A stretch of DNA of 64,000 nucleotides from Methanobacteriota archaeon (GTDB lineage: Archaea > Thermoplasmatota > Thermoplasmata > UBA10834). The notes beneath the pieces were generated by a model. The model was not told where the DNA came from. It made no database searches and saw only the letters and a program-made list of their open reading frames with translations. Shown one piece after another: positions 7,776 to 15,900 of the stretch. A program made the position numbers and the translations under genes. Each line of letters opens with the position of its first letter. Position 1 is the stretch's first letter. The stretch is taken from assembly GCA_020725925.1 (NCBI GenBank), contig DYTN01000007.1, positions 1-64,000 on the forward strand, given 5' to 3'.

Positions 7776-7851
7776 CTCGTGCAACTTCAAGCGTACCAAT
7801 CCTTGGGCAAGCTCCGAATGACAGCCCCTTGTTTAAGCTTTGTGCAGCCTC

Positions 7852-8883
7852 TCACTTCCAGTTTACCAGGATCTCCTCGCGCTCGAACACGGCCATGCTC
7901 AGCCGGAAGATGGCCGCATCTGCCACGAACACCATCCCGGAGAACACCAGCATGGGGAGCACCTCGCTCGGGAGCATCCCTGTCAGGCTGAAGAAGAAGA
8001 ACAACAGCACGGGCAGGATCAGCACCCCCCCAATCTGCTGGGACACGCGCACATCGTTCACCCTGGACGAGATGATCACGTTCGCCATGATGCTCATGAA
8101 GCACATGCCGGGCGCGAGCAGGAGCACCCCGGCGAGCCAATAGGCGTTCGGGAGCGGGTAGTACCCCAGCGTCGGCTCGGTGAGGATGTTCACCATGACC
8201 ACAGCCACGATGAAGGACAGCCAGGTCGCGCCCATGCTGATCACGAATATCGAGCCGGCCTTGCCCGCAAGGAGCTCGAAGTCAGTGACTGGAGTCGCGA
8301 GGAGGGGCTCGAGGCTCTTGTTCACCTTCTCGCCGACGAAGCTGTACGACGCCGTCACTGTCGGGATGGTCACCGGGATCATGACGATCAGGATCAACAG
8401 CACGTTGAACATGACTGTCTGGAGCTTCTCCAGTTCGGGGTTGCCGCCGACATAGTTGCATTCCCTCACCGTGTTCCCCACGTCTGCCGTGAGGTCCACG
8501 AGGTCGCACCTGGTGAGTATCGTGTTCTCGACGGTGCCGAGCTCTATCCTGCTCTCGCTGATGCTCGAGTTCACGACAGTGGAGTTCCTCACGATGCACC
8601 CGCGGAGTATGCTGCTCTCGATGCTCACATCCTCGAACTCGGCATCGTAGATGATCGCGTTCGTGACGGTGACCTCCTCGTAGTAGCCAGAGACGTCGTC
8701 GAAGCTCAGGTCGAGGTCGCTCGTGCTCTGTCTGCTGAGCTGGTTGATCGGGACGACATACACCATTGGCAGGACGATGGAAACGATGAGGGGCATCAGG
8801 ACAATCGTGATCATCACGTACTTGTTCTTCCTGAACTCCGCGAGGTCCTTCTTCGCGACGGTCAACGCCCTGTCGAACCTCAT
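7852..8883 (-). CDS. ABC-2 type transporter permease with repetitive extracytoplasmic insert
   Basis: A 343-residue permease with an N-terminal membrane helix (VMITIVLMPLIVSIVLPMVYV) and five or more C-terminal helices starting at VMFNVLLILIVMIPVTIPTV. Between them, residues ~65-140 form a repetitive polar region (NAIIYDAEFEDVSIESSILR, then RNSTVVNSSISESRIELGTV). Its alternating hydrophobic/polar period suggests a right-handed beta-helix (pentapeptide-like) facing outside. The NatB/CcmB-like layout implies export. The start overlaps the ATPase gene by 4 bases (ATGA), so the two form one transporter. Substrate unknown. Confidence 0.85.
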   Translation of the reverse strand: MRFDRALTVAKKDLAEFRKNKYVMITIVLMPLIVSIVLPMVYVVPINQLSRQSTSDLDLSFDDVSGYYEEVTVTNAIIYDAEFEDVSIESSILRGCIVRNSTVVNSSISESRIELGTVENTILTRCDLVDLTADVGNTVRECNYVGGNPELEKLQTVMFNVLLILIVMIPVTIPTVTASYSFVGEKVNKSLEPLLATPVTDFELLAGKAGSIFVISMGATWLSFIVAVVMVNILTEPTLGYYPLPNAYWLAGVLLLAPGMCFMSIMANVIISSRVNDVRVSQQIGGVLILPVLLFFFFSLTGMLPSEVLPMLVFSGMVFVADAAIFRLSMAVFEREEILVNWK

Positions 8884-9821
8884 CTGCCCTCACCCCCGAG
8901 CAGCTTCATGTAGACCTCCTCGAGAGTGCGCTTCAGCTCCGTCACGTACTCGATCCTCGCCCCCGCCCTGGTGAGCTGGTCGATGATGACCGGGTTCCTG
9001 AGCTCAGGGTCGTCGAGGTCCACCAGCAGCCGGCCCTCCTCCGTCCTCACGTTCGTGGCGAACTCGAGCCTCTTGACGGCCTCGATGTACTGTGGACGCG
9101 AGTCCACCAGCTCGATCACGGTGGTCCTCCCCCAGTACCTCCGGGCCAACTCCTTGGGCGACCCGACCGCGAGCGCGGTCCTGTTCATGACGGCTATCCT
9201 GTCGCACAGCCTCTCGACCTCGTCCAGGTGGTGGCTGTTGATGAACACGGTCCTGCCCTCTTTCTTGAGGGCCATCAGGAACTCCCGGACGGTCAGCGAC
9301 GCCTGCGGATCGAGCCCGGCCGTCGGCTCGTCGAGGAACACGACCTCGGGGTCATGGGCAAAGGCCCTCGCGATGGCGATCTTCTGCTTCATGCCCTTGG
9401 AGTATGTCGCCACGGGCTCGTCCCTGCGGTCCCAGAGATCCAGGAGTCTCAGGAGCTCCTCGATCCTCTTCCCGCGTTTGTCCTTCTTCACTCCGTATAG
9501 CTGCGTGAAGAAGTCTAGGTTCTTGTAGGCGCTCAGCGATTCGTAGAGACCTGGAGCCTCCGGCAGGACGCCGACTATGCTCCGGATGCGCTCGGCGTCA
9601 GGCTCTTTGTTGATTTCGAAGCCGTTGACGTAAGCCGTCCCCGCGGACTGCTTGATCAGGCACGAAAGCATACGTATGGTGGTGGTCTTGCCAGCGCCGT
9701 TCGGACCGAGCAGGCCGAACACCTCGCCCTGGTCCACCCTGAGGTTCAGGTCCTCGACCGCTGCCTTGCCGTTGAAACTTCTCCCGAGCCCAACAGTCTC
9801 AATCATCGAGTACTTCCCCAT
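8880..9821 (-). CDS. ABC transporter ATP-binding protein (export type)
   Basis: A 313-residue ATPase with Walker A GPNGAGKTTTIRML, Q-loop region, signature variant YSKGMKQKIAIARAF, Walker B VVFLDEPTAGLDP and H-loop INSHHLDEVERLC. It has the CcmA/NatA organisation with a ~90-residue C-terminal extension typical of ATPases paired with ABC-2 permeases. It is co-translated with the permease through ATGA overlap. The ATG at 9821 is used; a TTG at 9824 and an internal ATG at 9806 are alternatives. Confidence 0.93.
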   Translation of the reverse strand: MGKYSMIETVGLGRSFNGKAAVEDLNLRVDQGEVFGLLGPNGAGKTTTIRMLSCLIKQSAGTAYVNGFEINKEPDAERIRSIVGVLPEAPGLYESLSAYKNLDFFTQLYGVKKDKRGKRIEELLRLLDLWDRRDEPVATYSKGMKQKIAIARAFAHDPEVVFLDEPTAGLDPQASLTVREFLMALKKEGRTVFINSHHLDEVERLCDRIAVMNRTALAVGSPKELARRYWGRTTVIELVDSRPQYIEAVKRLEFATNVRTEEGRLLVDLDDPELRNPVIIDQLTRAGARIEYVTELKRTLEEVYMKLLGGEGR

Positions 9822-9882
9822 CAAACGGACAATGGCCCAACAGCATGTGGATTGAGATAAACCTCTCGATGGGACTATCGAC

Positions 9883-10254
9883 CTACATGCGAGATGCTAT
9901 GATCTTCAGGATCGCCTCCGCGGGGGCACCGTCGGTTTCCTGCAACGCCTTTCCCGCCTCCGACGCGCTGCACCCCGTCTGGGCCATCACGAGCTTGACA
10001 TCATCCTCGGGTATGCCGCCCTCGCCCTTCGCCTCCTCGCGCACCCGCTCGCGCTCCTGTGGCGTGCCGAGTATCTGGAATGTCTTCTGCCCCTGGACGG
10101 TCACGGCCGTCACGCTCGCGTCCTTGAACACGAGCTCCTTGCCCTTCATCTTGATGACGACCTCCTCGACCCCTTCGAGCTCCTCCTGTGCGATCCCCAT
10201 CCTCTTCATCATCGCCTTCATCTGCTTGGGGTTCATCCTTTGGCCGGGCATCAT
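9883..10254 (-). CDS. nac: Nascent polypeptide-associated complex protein (alpha-NAC)
   Basis: A 123-residue archaeal NAC. It starts with the characteristic MMPGQRMNPKQMKAMMKRMG, followed by the NAC beta-barrel core (VTVQGQKTFQILGTPQER) and a C-terminal UBA domain (DVKLVMAQTGCSASEAGKAL). It binds nascent chains at the ribosome exit as a homodimer. A TATA element (CCTTTTAT, about 10301-10308 minus) lies some 50 bases upstream. It is transcribed divergently from the TPR gene. Confidence 0.95.
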   Translation of the reverse strand: MMPGQRMNPKQMKAMMKRMGIAQEELEGVEEVVIKMKGKELVFKDASVTAVTVQGQKTFQILGTPQERERVREEAKGEGGIPEDDVKLVMAQTGCSASEAGKALQETDGAPAEAILKIIASRM

Positions 10255-10362
10255 ATGCGTTGCCTCGCTGAGGCTGCAGGTTCGAGAAGTGTCAATCGTG
10301 ATAAAAGGGTTTTGGGGTTCGTTCCGCGCACACTATCGGCTACGAGCATTCTGATGGAAATG

Positions 10363-10370
10363 TTTTATAC
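10363..10370 (+). promoter_or_regulatory. TATA box of the TPR gene at 10420
   Basis: TTTTATAC lies 50 bases before the ATG at 10420. The predicted transcript start near 10392 leaves a leader of roughly 28 bases containing the GGTGA ribosome site. Confidence 0.55.
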
Positions 10371-10419
10371 GCCCTGCAGGCATTGATGCTCCGCTCGCCC
10401 GGAATGACTGGTGAGATCC

Positions 10420-10914
10420 ATGGCAGGGATCGAGAAGGATCTAATGGATGCACAGGACGCGCTGAGCGCTGGCGACTTCGAGGCCGCGGCCGCGAGGTTC
10501 TCCAAGGTCATCAAGGCCGACCCTAAGTGCGCCGAGGCGTACTTCGGGAGGGCGGAATCCTCCGTCGGCGTGCCCAAGATAGCTCCTGAGGAGGTCATGG
10601 AGCTGTACAAGAAGGCCGTCGAGCTCGACCCGAAGAACCCAATCTACCAGTCGAGCTACGGCGCCTACCTGGTGGAGATCGGCAGGTTCAACGAGGCCGA
10701 GCAGGCGTACATGAAAGCGGCGGAGCTCGACCCGGACAACGCTCGGTACTACTACTCCGAGTTCGCCGTGGAATATGTGCTGCGCGCGCCGGTCGTGATG
10801 GAGAAGTTCCTGGACGAGAAGACCAGGGACATGATCCTCAGGAAGGGGCTCAAGTACCTGCTCAAGGCTTCGGGCATCACAGAGGACGAGGCGAAGCGCC
10901 TCCTCACTTCGTGA
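10420..10914 (+). CDS. Small TPR-repeat protein
   Basis: A 164-residue protein with three tetratricopeptide repeats in the first ~110 residues (AQDALSAGDFEAAAARFSKV, AEAYFGRAESS, ELDPKNPIYQSSYGAYLVEI, AEQAYMKAAELDPDNARYYY). A helical tail includes a short UBA-like end (LLKASGITEDEAKRLL). It probably mediates protein-protein contacts; no partner is evident. ATG 10420 has GGTGA five bases upstream and is preferred over GTG 10411. The stop abuts the convergent mini zinc protein gene without a spacer. Confidence 0.75.
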   Translation: MAGIEKDLMDAQDALSAGDFEAAAARFSKVIKADPKCAEAYFGRAESSVGVPKIAPEEVMELYKKAVELDPKNPIYQSSYGAYLVEIGRFNEAEQAYMKAAELDPDNARYYYSEFAVEYVLRAPVVMEKFLDEKTRDMILRKGLKYLLKASGITEDEAKRLLTS

Positions 10915-11070
10915 TCATGTCAGGGTCTTCACACGCTTCTGCTTGCCAACGCACGCCCTGCAGACCCTCGTCACCGGATCTGAGTCCTGGGGACATACCA
11001 GCCTGCCACACAGCGGACATGTCGTCGACGCGGGTCTGCCGCAGATGCTGCATATGCCTATCATCGACAT
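10915..11070 (-). CDS. 51-residue seven-cysteine zinc-finger protein (HIT/B-box-like)
   Basis: A very short gene that fits exactly between its neighbours. The protein contains CSICGRPASTTCPLCGRLVC followed by TRVCRACVG, i.e. Cys-x2-Cys-x7-Cys-x2-Cys-x4-Cys and a later Cys-x2-Cys. This spacing resembles a cross-brace HIT-type or B-box zinc finger. A TATA-like TTTTATCT at about 11096-11103 (minus) predicts an almost leaderless transcript beginning near the ATG at 11070. Function unknown; such proteins act in RNA-protein assembly in eukaryotes, which is only an analogy. Confidence 0.75.
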   Translation of the reverse strand: MSMIGICSICGRPASTTCPLCGRLVCPQDSDPVTRVCRACVGKQKRVKTLT

Positions 11071-11112
11071 GGCGTACGAGAAGCGATTCGAGGCGAGATA
11101 AAACCTTCTTGG

Positions 11113-11826
11113 TCAGCGCCTGATGAGCCGGAGCCAAGCGAGCCCCTCGACCACGCCTGACCCGTTCATGCCCTTCGCGACGAACGATGCAGCGGCCTTC
11201 GAGCCCTCGAAGGCGTTCACCACGGCCACGCCCCAGCCGCACTCGCGGATCATCATCTCGTCGTTGTCAGAGTCCCCGATGGCCGCGGTGTTCTGCACCG
11301 ATATCCCGAGGAGCTCGCACGCCCTCCTCACGCCGAAGAACTTGTTCATCCCCCTCTCCATTATGTGGACCGCCCAGCCGGTGGTCTGCACCTCGACCTC
11401 CCAGCCCTTCAGGACCTCCCTCACACGCTCGAGGTCCACATCCCTCTTGAGCCCGATCTCCGTCTCGCGCCACCTGTCCGTGAACAGGCGCTCCGCAGGC
11501 ATCTTCTTGACAAGATGCTCGTATGCCTTGCGGGGGACCTCGGGATGACCCAAGATCCAGATCCTCTGCCCGTGGGTCACGATGCCGCCGTTCTCGGCGA
11601 TGATCGGGCCCGTGAGCCCCAGGTAGTTGGAGAGCGCATACGCGATGGGCAGCACGTTCCCGCTCGCGAGCATCACGGGCACCCCTGAGTCCTGGACCTC
11701 CCGGAGCGCCTTGACCGCGTCGAGGTTCACCCTCCTGGACTCGTCAGTCAATGTGCCGTCGACGTCGACGGCCAGGGCCTTCACGTCCCCGGGCGCCGGC
11801 CTCCGCCTCCTCCCAGACGAGATCAC
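11113..11826 (-). CDS. pgp: Phosphoglycolate phosphatase, archaeal HAD type
   Basis: A 237-residue HAD-superfamily hydrolase: motif I AVDVDGTLTD, motif II PVMLASGN, lysine region MNKFFGVRRACE, motif III IGDSDNDEMM. This arrangement with a Cof-type cap matches the archaeal phosphoglycolate phosphatase family (TA0175-like), which clears 2-phosphoglycolate and related phosphates. The GTG start overlaps the stop of mptA (GTGA), so the two are in one operon. Residues 2-12 are a basic extension and the true start could be slightly internal. Confidence 0.88.
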   Translation of the reverse strand: MISSGRRRRPAPGDVKALAVDVDGTLTDESRRVNLDAVKALREVQDSGVPVMLASGNVLPIAYALSNYLGLTGPIIAENGGIVTHGQRIWILGHPEVPRKAYEHLVKKMPAERLFTDRWRETEIGLKRDVDLERVREVLKGWEVEVQTTGWAVHIMERGMNKFFGVRRACELLGISVQNTAAIGDSDNDEMMIRECGWGVAVVNAFEGSKAAASFVAKGMNGSGVVEGLAWLRLIRR

Positions 11827-12719
11827 TTGCTCCTCAGCTCGCCAAGGGTAGTGACTCTCTCCGCAAAAGCGTTGTGCTTGTGTATGGACTCCTCGCTCTC
11901 GCTCCTGACGGTCACGTGCACGGAGTCGTCCAGCTTCTTGTACTTCTTCAGCAGCTTGCCCAGGATGTCCCTCACGACGTCCTCGACGAACTTGGGGTTC
12001 CTGTGGGCGTCCAAGACCACATTCGCCTCATCACTGCGCTTCAGGATGCCGTACGTGGGGCTGCTGAGTGAGCCCTCGACGATGTCTATCAGGTCGTCCG
12101 CCTCCACATCCACGTGCTCTGGCACCTCTACCATGAGCGTCGTCCTGTTGCGCTGGTTGTGCGAGATCATCGGTATGTCGCCGCACCGCTCGCTCAAGCC
12201 AGGCCCTTTCGACGCGAGCTTGTGCCTCACGGTCTCCATCGCGCAAGGGCACGCAGTCATGCCCATGACCTCCACCCCTATCAGCTTCATGAGCCCGTTC
12301 CCGCGCCTGGCAGTGGCCTTCGCCATCAGCCTGTACGGCTCGAGCGACTTGCTCCCGCCGTCAGGCCTCCGCTCCAGGAAGTACTCCGCTGACATGCGCA
12401 CCTCGGCGTAGCTGGCATAGTCGTGCCTGTCGAGCAGCTCCCTGCACACATTGGCCGCCAGCTGCTCCAGGCTCGAGACCTTCCTGCGGACGCTCTCGTC
12501 GATCATCTCAGTGATGACCTCGACGTTCCTGGACATGTGCGACCCCCGCTGGGTCGACGGGAGGTCCACGAAGACGTCTATGAGCGCATTCAGATGGTTG
12601 TCCCTGCCGCGCCTGCGCACCACCACTGGCTTCTTCACGCCCGTGACGCCCACGCGCGTCAGCCGGAAGCTGTTGTCCAGCCTCCTGTTCTGGCAATCCA
12701 GCGACTTAGAATCTGTCAA
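11823..12719 (-). CDS. mptA: GTP cyclohydrolase MptA (GTP cyclohydrolase IV / FolE2 family)
   Basis: A 298-residue enzyme with the COG1469 signatures RVGVTGVKKPVVVRR, DLPSTQRGSHMSR and GMTACPCAMETVR. MptA converts GTP to 7,8-dihydroneopterin 2',3'-cyclic phosphate with Fe(II), the first step to methanopterin-type or other archaeal pterins. The frame starts at TTG 12719. A TATA-like TTTATTAATC (about 12743-12752 minus) predicts a start of transcription right at that TTG, so the message is probably leaderless. It is followed by pgp with a 4-base overlap. Confidence 0.92.
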   Translation of the reverse strand: MTDSKSLDCQNRRLDNSFRLTRVGVTGVKKPVVVRRRGRDNHLNALIDVFVDLPSTQRGSHMSRNVEVITEMIDESVRRKVSSLEQLAANVCRELLDRHDYASYAEVRMSAEYFLERRPDGGSKSLEPYRLMAKATARRGNGLMKLIGVEVMGMTACPCAMETVRHKLASKGPGLSERCGDIPMISHNQRNRTTLMVEVPEHVDVEADDLIDIVEGSLSSPTYGILKRSDEANVVLDAHRNPKFVEDVVRDILGKLLKKYKKLDDSVHVTVRSESEESIHKHNAFAERVTTLGELRSK

Positions 12720-12797
12720 CTGGGCGCGAATGAAACAGTCGATTAATAAAGTCTGATGAATTTACCAACCGGACGGTAGCTGGAACCTGCTTCTTAT

Positions 12798-13541
12798 CTA
12801 CTCGTACCGCTGGCATTTGAAGCAGTAGTACCTGTTGTACTCGGGTATGTACGTCAGGGCGCGCCCGCACCTCGGGCACATCCTCCCAGGCATCGGGGGA
12901 GGCTCCGGGGGAGCAGTAGCCGAGGCCGCGACAGGGCTCTGCGCAGCGACCCGAGCAGCCCTCCTGCGCGCCTCCTCGTCCTTGAGCGCGGTCATCTGGA
13001 ACGCGGCCCCGAACACGGACACGGCCAGCAGGCCTATCACGACCACGAGCATCTCCATGTCCAGCCACAACAGCCCCAGCGCCACCAGCAGCCCGCCCAC
13101 TACGCCCGTCACGATGCCCATCGCCGCCTCGATGTAGACGACGGCCACGACGAAAGCTATCACGCCGACCAGGAGGGCAACGATTGCGCTCCCTGTGAGC
13201 ATCGCAACGACGATGAAACCCAGAAGGCCCGCGATGATGCCAATCCCTATCCGCGCGAGGAAGATGAAGAGTGTGCTCCCGACCATCGCGGCCAACATGC
13301 CGACTATGAACCCCATGAGCCAGCCGCCTATCGCCGCGCCGATCGCGAACCCGATGAGGCCCCCGATGATCGCCCCGACGAAGGACATCACCTGCTTCCA
13401 GATTCTGCGCCCGGCAAACGCGAGGAACAGCCCGAGAAGGATCAGTATCACGGCGATGAGCGCGAGATACTCGTTCCCACCGGCGAGGTCCAGGTCGAAC
13501 AGCTCCTGACCCTGCTGCTGCATCGCCCCAGGATGGCTCAC
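12798..13541 (-). CDS. Multi-pass membrane protein with C-terminal zinc ribbon
   Basis: A 247-residue protein with about seven Gly/Ala-rich hydrophobic helices from residue 25 to 185 (AIIGGLIGFAIGAAIGGWLM, IGIGIIAGLLGFIVVAML), resembling DUF4203/TMEM198-type membrane proteins. An Ala/Pro linker follows, then a zinc ribbon MCPRCGRALTYIPEYNRYYC with FKCQRYE. The cytosolic zinc ribbon is a recurring ending in this genome (see 24122-24751). Function unknown. No partner gene is coupled to it. Confidence 0.75.
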   Translation of the reverse strand: MSHPGAMQQQGQELFDLDLAGGNEYLALIAVILILLGLFLAFAGRRIWKQVMSFVGAIIGGLIGFAIGAAIGGWLMGFIVGMLAAMVGSTLFIFLARIGIGIIAGLLGFIVVAMLTGSAIVALLVGVIAFVVAVVYIEAAMGIVTGVVGGLLVALGLLWLDMEMLVVVIGLLAVSVFGAAFQMTALKDEEARRRAARVAAQSPVAASATAPPEPPPMPGRMCPRCGRALTYIPEYNRYYCFKCQRYE

Positions 13542-13603
13542 GCCAGCAATAATCCTTTCCGAGCGAAGAAGCTCTATCTAACCGGGAGCGCATTGGGCAT
13601 GCG

Positions 13604-14248
13604 ATGATCTGCGGGGTCGATGAGGCTGGGAGAGGGCCAATCCTGGGGCCGCTCGTCGTGTGCGCGCTCATGGTCAAGTCCGACTCCGAGCTCGTCAAAC
13701 TCGGGGTCAAGGACTCCAAACAGCTCACCCCGAGACGAAGGGAGGAGCTCGAGCCAAGGATTCGCAAGCTCTGCAAGGTCGAACTGCACGAGATAGAGCC
13801 AGCGGAGATAGACTCCATGCGCAAGAGGTTCTCCCTCAACGAGATCGAAGCGAGGGCCTTCGCAGCGGTAATCGAGAAGCTCTCCCCCGTTGTCGCGTAC
13901 GTCGACGCCGCCGACGTCGACGAGGAGCACTTCGGACGCATGGTCCAGGCGCACCTTAGATGCACTCCGACCATTCATTCGAAGCACAAGGCGGACGAGA
14001 CCTTCCCAGTTGTGTCCGCAGCTTCCATAGTCGCGAAGGTCCAGAGGGACGCCCGGGTGAGGGAGATCGAGCAGGAGCTGGGAGAGCCGATAGGCTCCGG
14101 ATACCTCACGGACCCCGTCACGACCAGATTCCTCGAGAGCTATGTCAGGCGGAACGGCGACCTCCCACCGCACACCCGACGCTCGTGGGAGCCCGCCAAA
14201 AACATAATGCTGATGAAGAGTCTCCGGAAGCTAGACTCGTTCGAGTGA
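13604..14248 (+). CDS. rnhB: Ribonuclease HII
   Basis: A 214-residue enzyme cleaving RNA in RNA-DNA hybrids and single ribonucleotides in DNA. Catalytic residues are visible in GVDEAGRGPILGPLVVCA (Asp-Glu pair), AYVDAADVDEEHF (third Asp) and AASIVAKVQRDARV (fourth Asp). Length and the C-terminal GSGYLTDP ... RRSWEPAKN segment are those of archaeal type 2 RNase H. It starts at ATG 13604 and is followed four bases later by the SCP2-domain gene. Confidence 0.96.
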   Translation: MICGVDEAGRGPILGPLVVCALMVKSDSELVKLGVKDSKQLTPRRREELEPRIRKLCKVELHEIEPAEIDSMRKRFSLNEIEARAFAAVIEKLSPVVAYVDAADVDEEHFGRMVQAHLRCTPTIHSKHKADETFPVVSAASIVAKVQRDARVREIEQELGEPIGSGYLTDPVTTRFLESYVRRNGDLPPHTRRSWEPAKNIMLMKSLRKLDSFE

Positions 14249-14252
14249 TGCC

Positions 14253-14585
14253 ATGGTCGAACAGCTCCTGAGAGAGGCGATCGAGAAGTTCAACAAGAAG
14301 GTCGCGGACGACCCGAAACTCGCGAAGGAGCTCGAAGGAATGAAACGAACGATCCAGGTCGAGGTCACGGACGGAGATAGGTACCACTTCGTGCTAGAGA
14401 ACGCCAGGGTGGGAGAGCTGGTCAAGGGCGAGACACAGGCGCCCGACGTAAGGGTCATCGCGAGTTCCGAGACCCTGACACAGCTGTGGACGAGGGAGCT
14501 GAGACCGATGAAGGCGTTCGCGACCAGGAAGCTCCAGCTCAAGGGCTCCATCGAGGACATGCTGAGGCTCAGGAAGTTCTTCTGA
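14253..14585 (+). CDS. SCP2 sterol-binding-fold protein
   Basis: A 110-residue single-domain protein. The pattern GMKRTIQVEVTDGDRYHFVL followed by PDVRVIASSETLTQLWT and AFATRKLQLKGSIEDMLRL matches the SCP2 fold, which binds lipids or hydrophobic ligands. In archaea the role is unknown. It follows rnhB by four bases, so the two are cotranscribed, and it is followed by the promoter of the initiator tRNA. Confidence 0.8.
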   Translation: MVEQLLREAIEKFNKKVADDPKLAKELEGMKRTIQVEVTDGDRYHFVLENARVGELVKGETQAPDVRVIASSETLTQLWTRELRPMKAFATRKLQLKGSIEDMLRLRKFF

Positions 14586-14601
14586 GCGCGGTGAAACGCA
14601 T

Positions 14602-14610
14602 ACTTTTAAC
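14602..14610 (+). promoter_or_regulatory. TATA box of initiator tRNA-Met
   Basis: ACTTTTAAC is centred about 30 bases upstream of the tRNA 5' end at 14636, the position expected for an archaeal tRNA promoter with transcription starting a few bases before the mature end. Confidence 0.6.
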
Positions 14611-14635
14611 TACACCGTCAACGTTTGTCGCCATC

Positions 14636-14710
14636 AGCGGGGTGGGGTAGCTTGGAAATCCCATCAGGCTCATAACCTGAAGATCGCTAGTTCAAATCTA
14701 GCCCCCGCTA
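14636..14710 (+). tRNA. Initiator tRNA-Met (CAT)
   Basis: Acceptor AGCGGGG (14636-14642) pairs with CCCCGCT (14703-14709), giving the A1:U72 pair diagnostic of archaeal initiator tRNA. The discriminator is A; CCA is not encoded. The anticodon arm is TCAGG-CTCATAA-CCTGA, anticodon CAT. The T arm is GCTAG-TTCAAAT-CTAGC with the initiator-type TTCAAAT loop. The anticodon stem has only two of the three G:C pairs usual for initiators, position 29:41 being A:U. No intron is present. Confidence 0.93.
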
Positions 14711-14751
14711 CGATTCGGCATCTAATATATAAATATTGCGATTAATCTTGA

Positions 14752-15900
14752 TCAGTCACAAAACAGCGCCAGCCCGTATCTCTTGAGGTCCTGCGTCACC
14801 AAGCCGTAGTGGAGGATGCGCCTCATATCCGATCTTCGAAAGAGAATTCTCCAGTTGCAGCTCCAGAATCCATCGTCCTTTAGATAGAGCGAACTGACAG
14901 CGACTCTCGGCTGCAGTCCCAGTCTCCTGAGCAGAATTGCCGAGTCGTCCAGAATGCCAGAGCGCGCTGTCATAGAGCAGTAATCCAGAACCGGGATGCC
15001 GTGGACATGCCGTTTCCTAAGCTCTCCAAGCGTCATGCATCGGGTGGACAGTCTCGATGTTGGCTCAGGTGGGAGTATGATGAAGTCGATATCAGTATGC
15101 CTGGACTGAGCAACAGAGAATCCGTGCAACCCATAGCCCAGAGAAATGCTAATACATCCTTCACCATCAAATATCGGCTGAAGGGCGGCAATCCAAGTGG
15201 CTCTGTCATCGGAATCCATCACCCAGTCTGGCAGATGCGATTCCATGCTGGCCTTGTCTCCCACTGGAACGCCGAGGTTGATCAACGACTCAACCACGAA
15301 GCGGGAGTAGATGAATCCTCGGATCGCTCTTGCGCTGTTGCCTGGTTTCTGTGGAGGCCCGATGTTGTACCGGAACACGCGTTTGCAGAGAGATCCGAAA
15401 TGATTGTAGAGATCCGTTTCGTGCTCGGCAAATGTGACATTGGCTGCGTGTTCCCCGCATCTCTGTTTCTGCATCCACACTGATCCCTCGGTGAGAAGAT
15501 AGGACACGATTGCCGCAGCATCTCTCCTAAGATTATCGTTCTCGCGCAGATCTTGCCTAGAGGGGAGTCTGACACTATCCCGACACTTGTCAATGAAGAC
15601 CGCTTTGGCATGCTCAACCGCCCAAAGCCTGTCCTTTGTTGCTCCAAGCTCCCTCACCCTTCTCTCCAGATGCTCGTCGCTTGCTGCTGCGAGCATATGC
15701 TCCAATATCGAAACTGGCATCGTCAGCCTCCCGATGAGATAGTAGTGGACGGACGATTTCGGGATGTTCAGTCGCTTCGCCAGCTCCTGGCAGTTGCCGC
15801 ATGATGCCGCTGCCTTCTCCACCAGCTCTCTCTGCAGCTCGCCCGGCAACGCAATCCTGTCCTCCTTCCTGTACGCGCCCCTCGTCCCTCTCTTTGCCAT
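14752..15900 (-). CDS. Free-standing LAGLIDADG homing endonuclease with N-terminal HTH
   Basis: A 382-residue protein. An HTH is visible at about residues 34-58 (CQELAKRLNIPKSSVHYYLI). Two LAGLIDADG-type motifs follow: AAIVSYLLTEGSV (about 129-142) and WIAALQPIFDGEGCISIS (about 237-255), each with an acidic metal residue. It is not inside an intron or intein. It sits 41 bases downstream of, and opposed to, the intact initiator tRNA. Base composition is more AT-rich than its surroundings, and the sequence at 14718-14750 is strongly AT-rich, consistent with acquisition as a mobile gene. The target site is unknown. Confidence 0.78.
   Translation of the reverse strand: MAKRGTRGAYRKEDRIALPGELQRELVEKAAASCGNCQELAKRLNIPKSSVHYYLIGRLTMPVSILEHMLAAASDEHLERRVRELGATKDRLWAVEHAKAVFIDKCRDSVRLPSRQDLRENDNLRRDAAAIVSYLLTEGSVWMQKQRCGEHAANVTFAEHETDLYNHFGSLCKRVFRYNIGPPQKPGNSARAIRGFIYSRFVVESLINLGVPVGDKASMESHLPDWVMDSDDRATWIAALQPIFDGEGCISISLGYGLHGFSVAQSRHTDIDFIILPPEPTSRLSTRCMTLGELRKRHVHGIPVLDYCSMTARSGILDDSAILLRRLGLQPRVAVSSLYLKDDGFWSCNWRILFRRSDMRRILHYGLVTQDLKRYGLALFCD

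Noticed and set aside
14636-14710. Intron or attachment-site duplication at the initiator tRNA
   Set aside because: The tRNA folds without an insertion and I found no repeat of its 3' end (CTAGCCCCCGCTA) on the far side of the endonuclease gene.
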